From NCBI GenBank assembly GCA_036276035.1, contig DASUCM010000089.1, positions 1 through 24,707 of the forward strand: a stretch of DNA of 24,707 nt, read 5' to 3'. A model generated the notes under the pieces. It ran no database searches, was not told the DNA's origin, and saw nothing but the letters and a program-made list of their open reading frames with translations. Of the stretch, positions 1 to 7,667 are shown piece by piece; the stretch's first letter is position 1; every line of letters starts with the position of its first letter. The DNA comes from JACDAF01 sp036276035. Lineage in GTDB: Bacteria > Chloroflexota > Limnocylindria > P2-11E. The translations under genes were made by a program, and so were the position numbers.

Positions 1-894
1 TACGGCGGCTACGCGCCCTCCGCGACGTTCCGGATGGTCCTCGCGGACGGGCGCCGCGCCTTCTTCAAGGGCATCAACGCGTCGCACAACGAGCACATGC
101 ACCGCGCGCTGCCGCAGGAGGAGCGCGTCTATCGCGGCCTCGGCCCCGTGCTCGGAACGTGGGCGCCCGCGTTCCTCGGCTCGCTGCGGTCCCTCGACTG
201 GCACGTCATCCTGCTCGAGGACCTCGGGCCGCAGACGATGCCGCCGTGGTCGGCGGCGAAGGCGCGCCGTTCGTTCCGCTCGTACGCCGAGTTCCACGCC
301 AGCACGCACGGCCGGCCGCTGCCGCGCTGGCTCTCGCGAACGGAGCACCACGACTTCGCCGGAATGTGGCGCGCGCTCTCCGACCGCGGCGATCTCCGGC
401 GCGTGGCCGCGCTCGCGCCGCGACGCGCCGATGAGGCGCGGGAGTGGCTCGACGTCGCGCTCCCCCTGCTGCGCGAGAGCGCAGAGCGCCTGCGCGCGCT
501 CCGCCCGCCGCACTCGCTCGTCCACTTCGACACGCGCTCCGACAACGTGCGGCTGCAGGGCGACCGCCTGCGCATCTTCGACTGGAACTGGGCCTGCGTC
601 GGTCCGCACGAGATGGACGCGGCGGCCTTCGCGCAGGCGACCGAAGCCGAGGGCGGACCCGGCGTCGACCGGACGATGGGCTGGTACGCGGAGGTCATGC
701 CCCTCCGCGACGGGCATCTCGACGCCTCGGTCGCCGGGATCGCGGGGTACTTCGCGCACGGCGCGTGGCTGCCGCCGCCCCCCGGCCTCCCGCGGCTGCG
801 CGCCTGGCAGCGGCAGCAGCTGAAGGTCTCGCTCGCGTGGGCGGCCCGCCGGCTCGGGCTGCCGGAGCCGGCGTGGCTGGTGGCCGTCCGCTGA
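1..894 (+). CDS. Aminoglycoside phosphotransferase-fold kinase, 5' end missing
   Basis: The reading frame is open from the first base, so the start lies outside the window; an internal ATG at 34 is probably not the start because sequence before it (YGGYAPSATFRM) already looks like a kinase N-lobe strand. About 297 residues are visible. The N-lobe Lys of AFFKG (about nt 58-72) fits the ATP-contacting lysine. The catalytic loop is VHFDTRSDN (nt 520-546), matching the HxDxxxxN pattern of APH/choline-kinase enzymes, followed by IFDWNWA (nt 574-594) with the metal-binding Asp. The family phosphorylates small hydroxylated molecules (antibiotics, homoserine, sugars, choline); the substrate cannot be read from this sequence. 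It ends 28 bases before the DNA glycosylase and may be co-transcribed with it. A resistance role is not implied. Confidence 0.8.
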   Translation, partial: YGGYAPSATFRMVLADGRRAFFKGINASHNEHMHRALPQEERVYRGLGPVLGTWAPAFLGSLRSLDWHVILLEDLGPQTMPPWSAAKARRSFRSYAEFHASTHGRPLPRWLSRTEHHDFAGMWRALSDRGDLRRVAALAPRRADEAREWLDVALPLLRESAERLRALRPPHSLVHFDTRSDNVRLQGDRLRIFDWNWACVGPHEMDAAAFAQATEAEGGPGVDRTMGWYAEVMPLRDGHLDASVAGIAGYFAHGAWLPPPPGLPRLRAWQRQQLKVSLAWAARRLGLPEPAWLVAVR

Positions 895-922
895 TGGCCC
901 GCGCGGCCCGCGGGATCCCCTG

Positions 923-1741
923 ATGCCGGAGTGGCCCGATCTCCATGTCGCGCACGGCCGCCTCGAGCGCGCGCTCGCGGGACGGCGCATCACCGGCGTG
1001 AAGGTGGGCGACCCCGTCGTCATCCGCGCGACGCGTCCGGTCGACGAGCTGCTCTTCGGGCGCACGTTCAAAGGAGTGCGGCACCGCGGCAAGTTCATGC
1101 TCTTCGACCTCGACAACGTCACTGTCGTGGTCAACCCGATGCTCTCGGGCCTCTTCCTCCTGAAGCGCTGGGAGGCGCCCGCGTCGAAGGACACACGCCT
1201 CCGGCTCGCGCTCGACGATGGGATGGAGCTGCGCTACCGCGACGAGACGCGCATGGGGAAGGTGTACGTGCTCCAGGGTGAGGCGCCCGAGGCCGCGGTG
1301 CCGGGCTTCGCCGAGCTCGGGCCGGACGCGCCGCGGATCTCGCAGGCCGAGTTCCTCGAGCGCGCGCGCAGGCGCGGCGGAGAGGTGCGCAATCTCCTCC
1401 AGGATCAGCGCGTCGCGAGCGGCATAGGCAACGCGTATGCGGACGAGATCCTCTGGGAGGCGAAGCTCCACCCGAAGCGCACCGTCCGCTCGCTCTCGCG
1501 CGACGAGGGGATCGCCCTGTACGACGCGATGCAGCACGTGCTCGCGCGCGCCGTCGACGAGGTCGAGGCCGGCACGCCGCCGGAGCTCGGTGTGAAGGTG
1601 CGTTCCCACATGAAGGTGCGCGGCCGTTACGGCACAGCGTGCCCCCGCTGCGGGTCGAAGATCCGGCGCACGCGCAAGGGGGACGATGAGACCGATCACT
1701 GCTCGACGTGCCAGCCGCCGCCGCCGGGCGAGCTCTTCTAG
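923..1741 (+). CDS. Fpg/Nei-family DNA glycosylase (divergent)
   Basis: A 272-residue base-excision repair glycosylase/AP lyase of the formamidopyrimidine-DNA glycosylase superfamily. The N-terminus MPEWPD keeps Pro2, the Schiff-base nucleophile, and Glu3; Lys57 lies in HRGKF. The helix-two-turn-helix region is at about 157-175 (NLLQDQRVASGIGNAYADE). A C-terminal zinc finger uses Cys240, Cys243, Cys260 and Cys263. Differences from canonical Fpg: the usual H-x-G/R-M-S/T-G strand reads NPMLSG (71-76), and the zinc-finger Arg before T-x-x-C is Asp (DDET, 254-257). The family removes oxidised purines or pyrimidines; which lesions this enzyme prefers is unclear. The ATG overlaps an out-of-frame TGA. 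No strong Shine-Dalgarno is seen, and it is probably expressed with the kinase upstream. Confidence 0.88.
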   Translation: MPEWPDLHVAHGRLERALAGRRITGVKVGDPVVIRATRPVDELLFGRTFKGVRHRGKFMLFDLDNVTVVVNPMLSGLFLLKRWEAPASKDTRLRLALDDGMELRYRDETRMGKVYVLQGEAPEAAVPGFAELGPDAPRISQAEFLERARRRGGEVRNLLQDQRVASGIGNAYADEILWEAKLHPKRTVRSLSRDEGIALYDAMQHVLARAVDEVEAGTPPELGVKVRSHMKVRGRYGTACPRCGSKIRRTRKGDDETDHCSTCQPPPPGELF

Positions 1742-1750
1742 CGCCCCCGC

Positions 1751-1756
1751 GATACT
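1751..1756 (+). promoter_or_regulatory. Possible -10 element, leaderless start of the methyltransferase gene
   Basis: GATACT lies 7 bases before the ATG at 1764, and there is no Shine-Dalgarno between. The spacing matches the -10 position at other genes in this window. No convincing -35 is seen. Confidence 0.4.
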
Positions 1757-1763
1757 GCGCCCG

Positions 1764-2546
1764 ATGGCACGCACGGCCACCTGGGCGAGCGGCCCCGCGT
1801 ACGAGGCCTTCATGGGCCGCTGGAGCGCGGGCGTCGCCGAGCGGTTCCTCGATCGCGTCGACGGTCCGCGCGACTCGCGCTGGCTGGACCTCGGCTGCGG
1901 CACGGGAGCGCTCTCGCGGGCGGTCCTCGAGCGTGGCGTGCGGGACGTCTACGGCGTCGATCCCTCGCCCGCGTTCGTCTCGCACGCAGCTGCGACGACC
2001 GCCGGTCGCTTCGCGGTCGGCGACGCGCAGCGGCTGCCATTCCGCGACGCTTCGTTCGGTACGGTCGTCAGCGCGCTCGTCCTGAACTTCATCCCGGACC
2101 TCGCGGCCGCGCTCGCCGAGGTCCACCGGGTCACCGTCCGTGGCGGGATCGCATCGGCCTACGTCTGGGACTACTCGGGCGAGATGCAGTTCCTCCGTCG
2201 CTTCTGGGACGCCGCGTACGCGATCGACCCGGCGTCGGCGGCCCTCGATGAAGGGAAGAAGTTCACGATCGCGCGTCCGGAGCGCCTCGAGCGCGCCTTC
2301 GCGAGCGCGGGCTTCGCGGACATCACGACGTGGGCTATCGACATCCCGACCCGGTTCCGGGACTTCGCGGACTTCTGGCAGCCGTTCCTCGGAGGGACCG
2401 GGCCGGCAGCGGGATTCGTCATGTCCCTCGACGAGGAGCGGCGGATCGCGCTGAGGGAGGCGCTCCGGGCGGCGCTGCCCACCGCGGCCGATGGCTCGAT
2501 CGACCTCATCGCGCGCGCGTGGGCCGTGCGCGCGACGCGTCCCTGA
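1764..2546 (+). CDS. Class I SAM-dependent methyltransferase
   Basis: 260 residues with a Rossmann-type methyltransferase core (Methyltransf_11/UbiE-like). Motif I is WLDLGCGTG at 40-48; the SAM-ribose acidic residue is Asp66 in GVDPSP; the motif around GDAQRLPF (86-93) fits the adenine-binding loop, followed by a motif IV-like stretch at about 96-112. The frame is open from 1686, but that start would overlap the glycosylase by 56 bases and add an Arg/Ser-rich tail. I chose the ATG at 1764 because the conserved YEAFMGRWS segment begins shortly after it and a GATACT hexamer sits 7 bases upstream, which suggests a leaderless transcript. The acceptor (lipid, quinone, small molecule) is unknown; it is not obviously linked to either neighbour. 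Confidence 0.82.
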   Translation: MARTATWASGPAYEAFMGRWSAGVAERFLDRVDGPRDSRWLDLGCGTGALSRAVLERGVRDVYGVDPSPAFVSHAAATTAGRFAVGDAQRLPFRDASFGTVVSALVLNFIPDLAAALAEVHRVTVRGGIASAYVWDYSGEMQFLRRFWDAAYAIDPASAALDEGKKFTIARPERLERAFASAGFADITTWAIDIPTRFRDFADFWQPFLGGTGPAAGFVMSLDEERRIALREALRAALPTAADGSIDLIARAWAVRATRP

Positions 2547-2570
2547 GCGATAGTCACCACCGGAGGGCCG

Positions 2571-3344
2571 ATGCCGAACACCATCATCGTCACGCGCGAA
2601 GAGCCCATCGCGACCGTGCAGCTGAACAGGCCGGACGTCCTGAACGCGCTGAACGAGGAGCTCATGGGGGAGCTCCTCGAGGCGCTGCGCGCGCTCGACG
2701 ACGACGCGGCGATCCGCTGCATCGTCATCACCGGGAACGAGAAGGCGTTCGCGGCCGGGGCGGACATCAAGGAGACCTTCGTCACGGCGACGCCCGTGTC
2801 CATGCTGGCCCAGGACCTCACCACGAAATGGGAGGGGATCCGCAAGATCCGCACGCCGATCATCGCGGCGGTGTCGGGCTACGCCCTTGGCGGCGGCTGC
2901 GAGCTCGCGATGACGTGCGACATCATCGTCGCCTCGGAGACCGCGCAGTTCGGCCAGCCCGAGGTGAACCTCGGCATCATCCCCGGAGCCGGCGGCACAC
3001 AGCGCCTCGCGCGCGCGGCCGGCAAGTACGTCGCGATGGAGCTCATCCTCACCGGGCGCCGCTTCAAGGCCGACGAGGCGAAGGCGATCGGCCTCGTCGC
3101 CCAGGTGTACCCGCAGGCGTCGTGGCTCGACGACGCGAAGGCCCTCGCCCGCACGATCGCGGAGAAGCCGCCGGTCGCGGTCCGGCTCGCGACCGAGGCG
3201 ATCGACCTCGCGTTCTCCTCCACGCTGGAGGCGGGGCTCGAATTCGAACGCAAGGCCTTCTATCTCCTGTTCGCGACGGAGGACAAGAAGGAAGGCGTCG
3301 ACGCCTTCGTGAACAAGCGCAAGCCGGTCTTCAAAGGCAAGTGA
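2571..3344 (+). CDS. Enoyl-CoA hydratase/isomerase family protein (crotonase)
   Basis: 257 residues, the usual length of a single-domain crotonase. The enzyme hydrates trans-2-enoyl-CoA to 3-hydroxyacyl-CoA. Both catalytic glutamates of true hydratases are present: Glu111 (GGGCELAMTCD) and Glu131 (FGQPEVNLGIIPGAGGTQ). The oxyanion-hole segments are FAAGADI (60-66) and YALGGG (104-109). The C-terminus NKRKPVFKGK is typical. A clear GGAGGG precedes the ATG, and GATAGT (2549-2554) could be a -10, so this may be the first gene of a three-gene block with the PaaG-like isomerase (4-base overlap) and the thiolase. It resembles PaaF-type hydratases, but short-chain fatty-acid beta-oxidation cannot be excluded. 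Confidence 0.93.
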   Translation: MPNTIIVTREEPIATVQLNRPDVLNALNEELMGELLEALRALDDDAAIRCIVITGNEKAFAAGADIKETFVTATPVSMLAQDLTTKWEGIRKIRTPIIAAVSGYALGGGCELAMTCDIIVASETAQFGQPEVNLGIIPGAGGTQRLARAAGKYVAMELILTGRRFKADEAKAIGLVAQVYPQASWLDDAKALARTIAEKPPVAVRLATEAIDLAFSSTLEAGLEFERKAFYLLFATEDKKEGVDAFVNKRKPVFKGK

Positions 3345-4147
3345 CGACGGTCGCGAGGTCCGGCCCGTTGCGCGTCGAACGCGAGGAAGGCGTCGTCGTC
3401 CTCACGCTCGACCGTCCCGATGTGCTGAACGCGTTCGACGAGGCGCTCACCGAGGCCCTTGGCGTCGCGCTCCGCGACGCGGCGGACGACGTCGCGGTCC
3501 GCTGCGTGGTGCTCACCGGTGCCGGCCGCGCCTTCTCCGCCGGCCAGGATCTGCGCGACCGCGCCGCGGCGATCGAGCGGGGCGACGACCTGCGGCTCGG
3601 GGACGAGCTCCGCCGCCGGTACCACCCGTCCATCGAGGCCATCCGCGCGATGCGCAAACCGGTGATCGCGGCGATCAACGGCGTGGTCGCGGGAGCGGGG
3701 TTCGGGCTCGCGGTCGCCTGCGACCTGCGGGTCGCGGCGGCGTCCGCCACCTTCCGCGCCGCGTGGAGCAAGGTCGGGCTCGTCCCGGATGCCGGCTCCG
3801 CGTTCTTCCTTCCTCGCCTGATCGGCTGGGGCCGGGCGCTCGACCTCGCGCTCACCGGCCGCACCGTCGACGCGGACGAGGCGCTCGCGATCGGGCTCGT
3901 CACGCGTGTGTGGCCGGACGGGTCCTTCGCGGAAGGCTGGCGCGGGCTCGCGCGCGAGCTCGCCGCCGGCGCGACGGAGGCCTACGCGCTCACGAAGGAA
4001 GGGCTGAACGCGTCGTGGGAGCGGGACTTCCGCTCGTTCCTCGAGCTCGAGGCCACGCTGCAGGATCGCGCCGGACGCTCGAGCGACTACGCCGAGGGCG
4101 TGCGCGCCTTCCTCGCGAAGCGCCCCGCGAAGTTCGAAGGCCGCTGA
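3341..4147 (+). CDS. paaG: PaaG-like crotonase (epoxyphenylacetyl-CoA isomerase type)
   Basis: 268 residues from GTG at 3341, which overlaps the previous stop as GTGA. The frame is open further upstream (from 2330), but that part only shadows the hydratase gene. The crotonase fold is clear: DRPDVLNAF (24-32), FSAGQDLRDR (65-74) for the oxyanion hole, and VVAGAGFGLAVACD (115-128). The positions of the two hydratase glutamates carry other residues, while Asp150 in GLVPDAG matches the catalytic Asp of PaaG isomerases. The ending AGRSSDYAEGVRAFLAKRPAKFEG is also strongly PaaG-like. PaaG converts ring-1,2-epoxyphenylacetyl-CoA to the oxepin form and shifts double bonds in later intermediates. No ring epoxidase (PaaABCE) is in view, so the pathway is inferred. 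Confidence 0.82.
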   Translation: MTTVARSGPLRVEREEGVVVLTLDRPDVLNAFDEALTEALGVALRDAADDVAVRCVVLTGAGRAFSAGQDLRDRAAAIERGDDLRLGDELRRRYHPSIEAIRAMRKPVIAAINGVVAGAGFGLAVACDLRVAAASATFRAAWSKVGLVPDAGSAFFLPRLIGWGRALDLALTGRTVDADEALAIGLVTRVWPDGSFAEGWRGLARELAAGATEAYALTKEGLNASWERDFRSFLELEATLQDRAGRSSDYAEGVRAFLAKRPAKFEGR

Positions 4148-4149
4148 GC

Positions 4150-5340
4150 GTGAGCAGGGAGCCGCGCGACGCGATCGTCATCGCGTATGCGCGCACGCCG
4201 TTCGGCCGGTACGGCGGCGCGCTCGCGCACGTGCGCCCCGACGACCTCGCGGCGCACGTGATCCGCGCCGCGCTCGGCCGAGCGGGCGTGAAGGACGAGG
4301 ACGTCGACGAGGTCGTGTTCGGCGCCTCGAACCAGGCCGGTGAGGACAACCGCAACGTCGGGCGCATGGCCGCGCTCCTCGCCGGCCTCCCGAAAGAGAC
4401 GCCGGGCGTCACGGTGAACCGGCTTTGCGGCAGTGGCCTCGAGGCGGTGAACGACGCGGCGCGCCGGATCCGCTCCGGGGAGGCCGACGTCGTCGTCGCG
4501 GGTGGCGTCGAGAGCATGAGTCGCGCGCCGTGGGTGATGCTGAAGCCGTCCGAGGCCTTCCCGCGCGGCGAGCGCACCGTCGTCGACACCTACCTCGGCT
4601 GGCGCCTCGTGAACCCGCGCATGGCCGAGCTCGGCTATCACCCGATCTCGCTCGGCGAGACCGCCGAGAACGTCTGCGCGGACCGGAAGATCACGCGCGA
4701 GGAGCAGGATGCCTACGCCGCGCGCAGCCAGGCGCGCTACGCGCGCGCGAAGGCGGATGGCTTCTTCGCGGGGGAGATCGTGGCGCTCGGCGACGTCGCC
4801 GAGGACGAGCATCCCCGCTCGGACAGCACGGCCGAGAAGCTCGCGAAGCTCCGGCCGGCGTTCCGCGAGGGCGGGAGCGTCACCGCCGGGAACTCGTCGG
4901 GCATCAACGACGGCGCCGCGGCGCTCGTGATCGTCGCGCGGGAGCGCGTCCAGGCGCTCGGCGCGACGCCGCTCGGGCGTGTGGTCGCGAGCGCGTCGGC
5001 GGGCGTGCATCCCGACGTCATGGGCCTGGGGCCGATCCCGGCCGTGCGCAAGCTCGTGCAGCGCACCGGCCTCGGGGCCGACCGCTTCGACGTCGTGGAG
5101 CTGAACGAGGCCTTCGCGGCGCAGGTGATCCCGTGCGTGCGGGAGCTCGCGCTCGCGGAGGACCGCACGAACCCGAACGGCGGCGCCATCGCGATCGGGC
5201 ATCCCATCGCCGCGTCGGGCGCGCGCCTCGCCGGGACGCTCCTGCGCGAGCTCGAGCGGCGCGGCGGCCGCTACGGCGTCGCGACGATGTGCATCGGGGT
5301 GGGGCAGGGTCTCGCCACCCTCTTCGAACGGGAGACGTAG
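4150..5340 (+). CDS. paaJ: Acetyl-CoA acyltransferase, beta-ketoadipyl-CoA thiolase type
   Basis: 396 residues from GTG at 4150, two bases after the previous stop; the open frame from 3763 is a shadow of paaG. The thiolase active site is complete: nucleophilic Cys93 (NRLCGSG), NEAFAAQ around 318-324, His351 (AIGHPIAASGA) and Cys381 (MCIGVGQG). The segment GGVESMSRAPWVM followed by GWRLVNPRM is characteristic of beta-ketoadipyl-CoA thiolases (PaaJ/PcaF), which cleave 3-oxoadipyl-CoA to succinyl-CoA and acetyl-CoA. With the two crotonases it forms a short beta-oxidation module. The TAG at 5338-5340 is followed by about 115 non-coding bases before the collagen-like gene. A generic acetoacetyl-CoA or 3-ketoacyl-CoA thiolase role is the main alternative. 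Confidence 0.88.
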   Translation: MSREPRDAIVIAYARTPFGRYGGALAHVRPDDLAAHVIRAALGRAGVKDEDVDEVVFGASNQAGEDNRNVGRMAALLAGLPKETPGVTVNRLCGSGLEAVNDAARRIRSGEADVVVAGGVESMSRAPWVMLKPSEAFPRGERTVVDTYLGWRLVNPRMAELGYHPISLGETAENVCADRKITREEQDAYAARSQARYARAKADGFFAGEIVALGDVAEDEHPRSDSTAEKLAKLRPAFREGGSVTAGNSSGINDGAAALVIVARERVQALGATPLGRVVASASAGVHPDVMGLGPIPAVRKLVQRTGLGADRFDVVELNEAFAAQVIPCVRELALAEDRTNPNGGAIAIGHPIAASGARLAGTLLRELERRGGRYGVATMCIGVGQGLATLFERET

Positions 5341-5388
5341 GAGAACGTAAAGCCCGTCACTCCTGCCGGCGGGGCCGCGTTCGGCCTA

Positions 5389-5419
5389 TTGACCCTGACC
5401 CGCGTGTGCTCGCTAGGTT
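5389..5419 (+). promoter_or_regulatory. Putative promoter of the collagen-like gene
   Basis: TTGACC (5389-5394) and TAGGTT (5414-5419) are 19 bases apart (18 if CTAGGT is read). The predicted transcription start is near 5426, giving a roughly 29-base leader that contains the GGAGGAG Shine-Dalgarno. The spacing is somewhat long. Confidence 0.45.
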
Positions 5420-5454
5420 CGACCTCCACGCTTGTAGCGAGGGAGGAGACAGAT

Positions 5455-6216
5455 ATGACGAAGCGCACAGTACGGACCGCGGTCCTGATCGCCGGGATGG
5501 CGCTCGCGCTGATCGCGAGCGACGCGGCGACCGCGGAGACCGGCGTCATCAACGCCTGCGTGCAGGAGAGCACGGGTGCGCTGCGCATCGTCGGCGCGGA
5601 CGAAGAGTGCCCGAAGTACTGGGCTCCTCTCAGCTGGAACGAGCAGGGCGTCGCTGGCCCCGCGGGCCCGACCGGCCCCTCCGGCGCGACCGGCCCCTCC
5701 GGCGCGACGGGTCCCGAAGGCCCCACGGGTCCGTCCGGCGCGACGGGCCCCGAGGGCCCGACCGGCCCCAGCGGCGCGACAGGCCCCGAGGGCGCGGCAG
5801 GCACGACCGGACAGAATGCTCGCACCGTCTTCTCGACCTCGGGCGTCACGGTCTCGCTCGGCGGCGACTGGACGCCCCTGCCCGGCCTCAGCCTGACGGC
5901 CGATGTCCCCGCTGGTGCGGTGGTCTACGTGGCGACCGACGGTGGCGTCGCGATGTCGGGTACCGGCCGCGCGCACGTCGAAGTGGCGCTCTTCGTCGAC
6001 GGCGTGCGCACGCAGGGCGGCCTCCGCAGGATGTCGGTCGCGGAGGCGACCACCGACGTCGACACCTGGGCGATCAGCCTCAGCCTCGAGCTCGCCCCGG
6101 GCACCCACACGGTGGATGTCCGCGCCCGCCACGCTCTTGGCGGATCCGTCATGGTGGCCGGCGGTGCCGCGAGCTCGCTCCGCGGCGAGCTCACCGGGAT
6201 GATCCTGAAGAGGTAG
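5455..6216 (+). CDS. Secreted collagen-like (Gly-X-Y repeat) protein
   Basis: 253 residues, starting at ATG 5455 after GGAGGAG. Residues 1-28 form a signal peptide: KR-rich start, hydrophobic AVLIAGMALALIA, then a DAATA-like cleavage region. Residues 31-64 (INACVQESTG...CPKYWAPLSWNEQG) resemble the short Cys-containing domain often placed before bacterial collagen-like stretches. Nineteen uninterrupted Gly-X-Y triplets occupy 65-121, mostly GPT, GPS, GAT and GPE, which is enough to nucleate a triple helix. Residues 122-253 are a beta-rich domain that could be a jelly-roll-type trimerisation or surface-binding head. No LPXTG or other anchor is seen. It is separated from both flanking operons by its own promoter and a terminator-like hairpin. 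Function is unknown; surface adhesion or matrix is only a guess. Confidence 0.85.
   Translation: MTKRTVRTAVLIAGMALALIASDAATAETGVINACVQESTGALRIVGADEECPKYWAPLSWNEQGVAGPAGPTGPSGATGPSGATGPEGPTGPSGATGPEGPTGPSGATGPEGAAGTTGQNARTVFSTSGVTVSLGGDWTPLPGLSLTADVPAGAVVYVATDGGVAMSGTGRAHVEVALFVDGVRTQGGLRRMSVAEATTDVDTWAISLSLELAPGTHTVDVRARHALGGSVMVAGGAASSLRGELTGMILKR
5665..5790 (+). repeat. Collagen-type tandem repeat DNA
   Basis: In-frame repeats encode a GPT-GPS-GAT-GPE unit of 36 bases, with two clean copies (5719-5754 and 5755-5790) and a shorter related run upstream. Copies differ mainly at third positions, so the repeat is constrained at protein level and is not a recent perfect duplication. Confidence 0.8.
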
Positions 6217-6235
6217 CACCAGCTCGACACGACAC

Positions 6236-6267
6236 GCGGCGGACGGCCCTGGTGGGTCGTCCGCCGC
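6236..6267 (+). terminator. Terminator-like hairpin after the collagen-like gene
   Basis: Arms GCGGCGGACGGCCC (6236-6249) and GGGTCGTCCGCCGC (6254-6267) pair over 14 positions with one G-U, around a TGGT loop. The tract afterwards is TTCGCG, not a poly-T run, so intrinsic termination is probable but not proven. Confidence 0.6.
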
Positions 6268-6311
6268 TTCGCGTCACCGTGAACCCTCCCGCGATGCGGC
6301 ACGTAAGGACG

Positions 6312-6340
6312 TTGCCGGACCCGAACGCCGGACCTAGGCT
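6312..6340 (+). promoter_or_regulatory. Putative promoter of the liv-type operon
   Basis: TTGCCG (6312-6317) and TAGGCT (6335-6340) are separated by 17 bases. Transcription would start near 6347, leaving a short leader with the TGGAGGGG Shine-Dalgarno before the ATG at 6370. The same TAGGCT hexamer occurs just before the carboxypeptidase gene. Confidence 0.5.
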
Positions 6341-6369
6341 CCGGCGCACTCGCGTTACTGGAGGGGACC

Positions 6370-7653
6370 ATGACCGACCAGCTCCCGAAGCGGGGCTACA
6401 CCTACCGCCTCAGCCGCCGCCAATTCCTCGTCGCGAGCTCGGCCGCGGCCCTGGCCGCGTGCGCGCCGGGCACCGGCACGGCGCCGAACGCGCAGACGGG
6501 GGCGCCGGCCACCGCCGCCGCGACCGCGGGGCGGGCCCTCAAGATCGGCCAGCTGCTCCCGTTCACGAAGGTGTACGCAGAGCTCGGTGCCTCGATGCGG
6601 CGCGCCAGCGATCTCTACGTGAAGACCGCGGGCGGCAGGCTCGCGAACCGCCCGGTCACCTTCATCTACGAGGACGACGCGAACGACACGCCGACCGCGC
6701 TCCAGAAGACGCAGAAGTTCATCGACCAGGACCAGGTCGACCTGATGATGGGCGTCGTGCCGACGCCGCAGGCGTACGGCATCCGCAACATCGTCGACTC
6801 CGCGAAGATGATCACGATCATCACGAACGCGGGCGGCAACTTCTTCAGCCGGCAGGTCCCGAACTGCACGCCCGCCTGCTTCAGCAAGTACACCTTCCGC
6901 TCCTCCTTCTCGAGCTACCAGATCAGCTACCCCATCGGCGAGTACCTCTCCGCGAAGGGGACGAAGGAGTTCTTCCTCTGCTACTCGAACTACGGCTTCG
7001 GCACCGAGTCGGCCGCGGACTTCAAGGCGGGCCTCGCGAAGAACGGCGGCGTCACGACGGGCACTCCGGTCGCGCCGCCGCTCGGCAACGCGGACTTCCT
7101 GCCGTTCGTGACCCAGATCAAGGCGCAGCCGACCAAGAACGTCTACTCGTTCTTCTCGGGCGCGGACGCGATCGGCTACATCCGCGCGTGGAACCAGCTC
7201 GGCATGAACGCGGCCGGCTACAAGATGTACGGGGCGGGCTTCCTCACCGAGCAGGACGTGCTGAAGGAAGTGAAGGAGCTCGCGAACGGCGCGGTCACGT
7301 CCCTGTTCTGGGGCGTCGAGCTCGACAACGCCGAGAACAAGGCGTTCGTCGAGGCCTACAAGAAGGAGTACAACAACCTCCTGCCCGACGTCTTCGCCGT
7401 GCAGGCGTGGGACGGCATGAAGGCCGTCGACGAGGCGCTCAAGAAGACCGGCGGCGACACGAGCGACAAGGACCGCTTCATCGCGGCGCTCGAGAGCGTG
7501 GCGTTCAAGAGCCCGCGCGGTGACTTCGCCTTCGACAAGGCCACGCACAACCCGATCCAGGACATCTACATCCGCGAGGTCCGCACGACCGGCGGCCAGA
7601 CCGTGAACGTCATCATCGACAAGGTCGCGAAGGTGACGGACCCCGGGAAGTGA
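6370..7653 (+). CDS. livK: Branched-chain-amino-acid-type ABC substrate-binding lipoprotein
   Basis: 427 residues of the Leu/Ile/Val-binding (Peripla_BP_6) family. The N-terminus has a twin-arginine motif SRRQFL (15-20), a hydrophobic Ala-rich core and a lipobox LAAC with Cys31, so it is probably exported folded by Tat and anchored as a lipoprotein. A low-complexity Ala/Thr linker follows to about residue 55. The mature domain begins LKIGQLLPFTKVYAELGASM, typical of this family. It is the first gene of the importer operon, preceded by TGGAGGGG. Relatives bind amino acids, amides, urea or aromatic acids; the neighbouring thiolase/crotonase block makes an organic or aromatic acid plausible, but the ligand is not readable. 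Confidence 0.9.
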   Translation: MTDQLPKRGYTYRLSRRQFLVASSAAALAACAPGTGTAPNAQTGAPATAAATAGRALKIGQLLPFTKVYAELGASMRRASDLYVKTAGGRLANRPVTFIYEDDANDTPTALQKTQKFIDQDQVDLMMGVVPTPQAYGIRNIVDSAKMITIITNAGGNFFSRQVPNCTPACFSKYTFRSSFSSYQISYPIGEYLSAKGTKEFFLCYSNYGFGTESAADFKAGLAKNGGVTTGTPVAPPLGNADFLPFVTQIKAQPTKNVYSFFSGADAIGYIRAWNQLGMNAAGYKMYGAGFLTEQDVLKEVKELANGAVTSLFWGVELDNAENKAFVEAYKKEYNNLLPDVFAVQAWDGMKAVDEALKKTGGDTSDKDRFIAALESVAFKSPRGDFAFDKATHNPIQDIYIREVRTTGGQTVNVIIDKVAKVTDPGK

Positions 7654-7667
7654 CGCATCGTTAGCGA

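Noticed and set aside
2330..3340. N-terminal extension of the PaaG-like protein giving a 605-residue fusion
   Set aside because: The extension is an out-of-frame reading of the methyltransferase end and the hydratase gene; GTG at 3341 with a GTGA overlap gives a normal-length crotonase.
5640..5820. Possible CRISPR or satellite array
   Set aside because: The repeats are in-frame Gly-X-Y codons with synonymous differences and no unique spacers.
5271..5849. Minus-strand Gly/Pro repeat protein antisense to the collagen-like gene
   Set aside because: Gly-Pro codons are complementary to Gly-Pro-like codons, so the antisense frame looks collagen-like too; the sense frame has the signal peptide, Shine-Dalgarno and promoter.
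4425..7523. 1032-residue plus-strand open frame
   Set aside because: It runs through the thiolase, collagen-like and livK genes in the wrong frame and crosses an intergenic hairpin; the translation is Arg/Ala/Gly low complexity.
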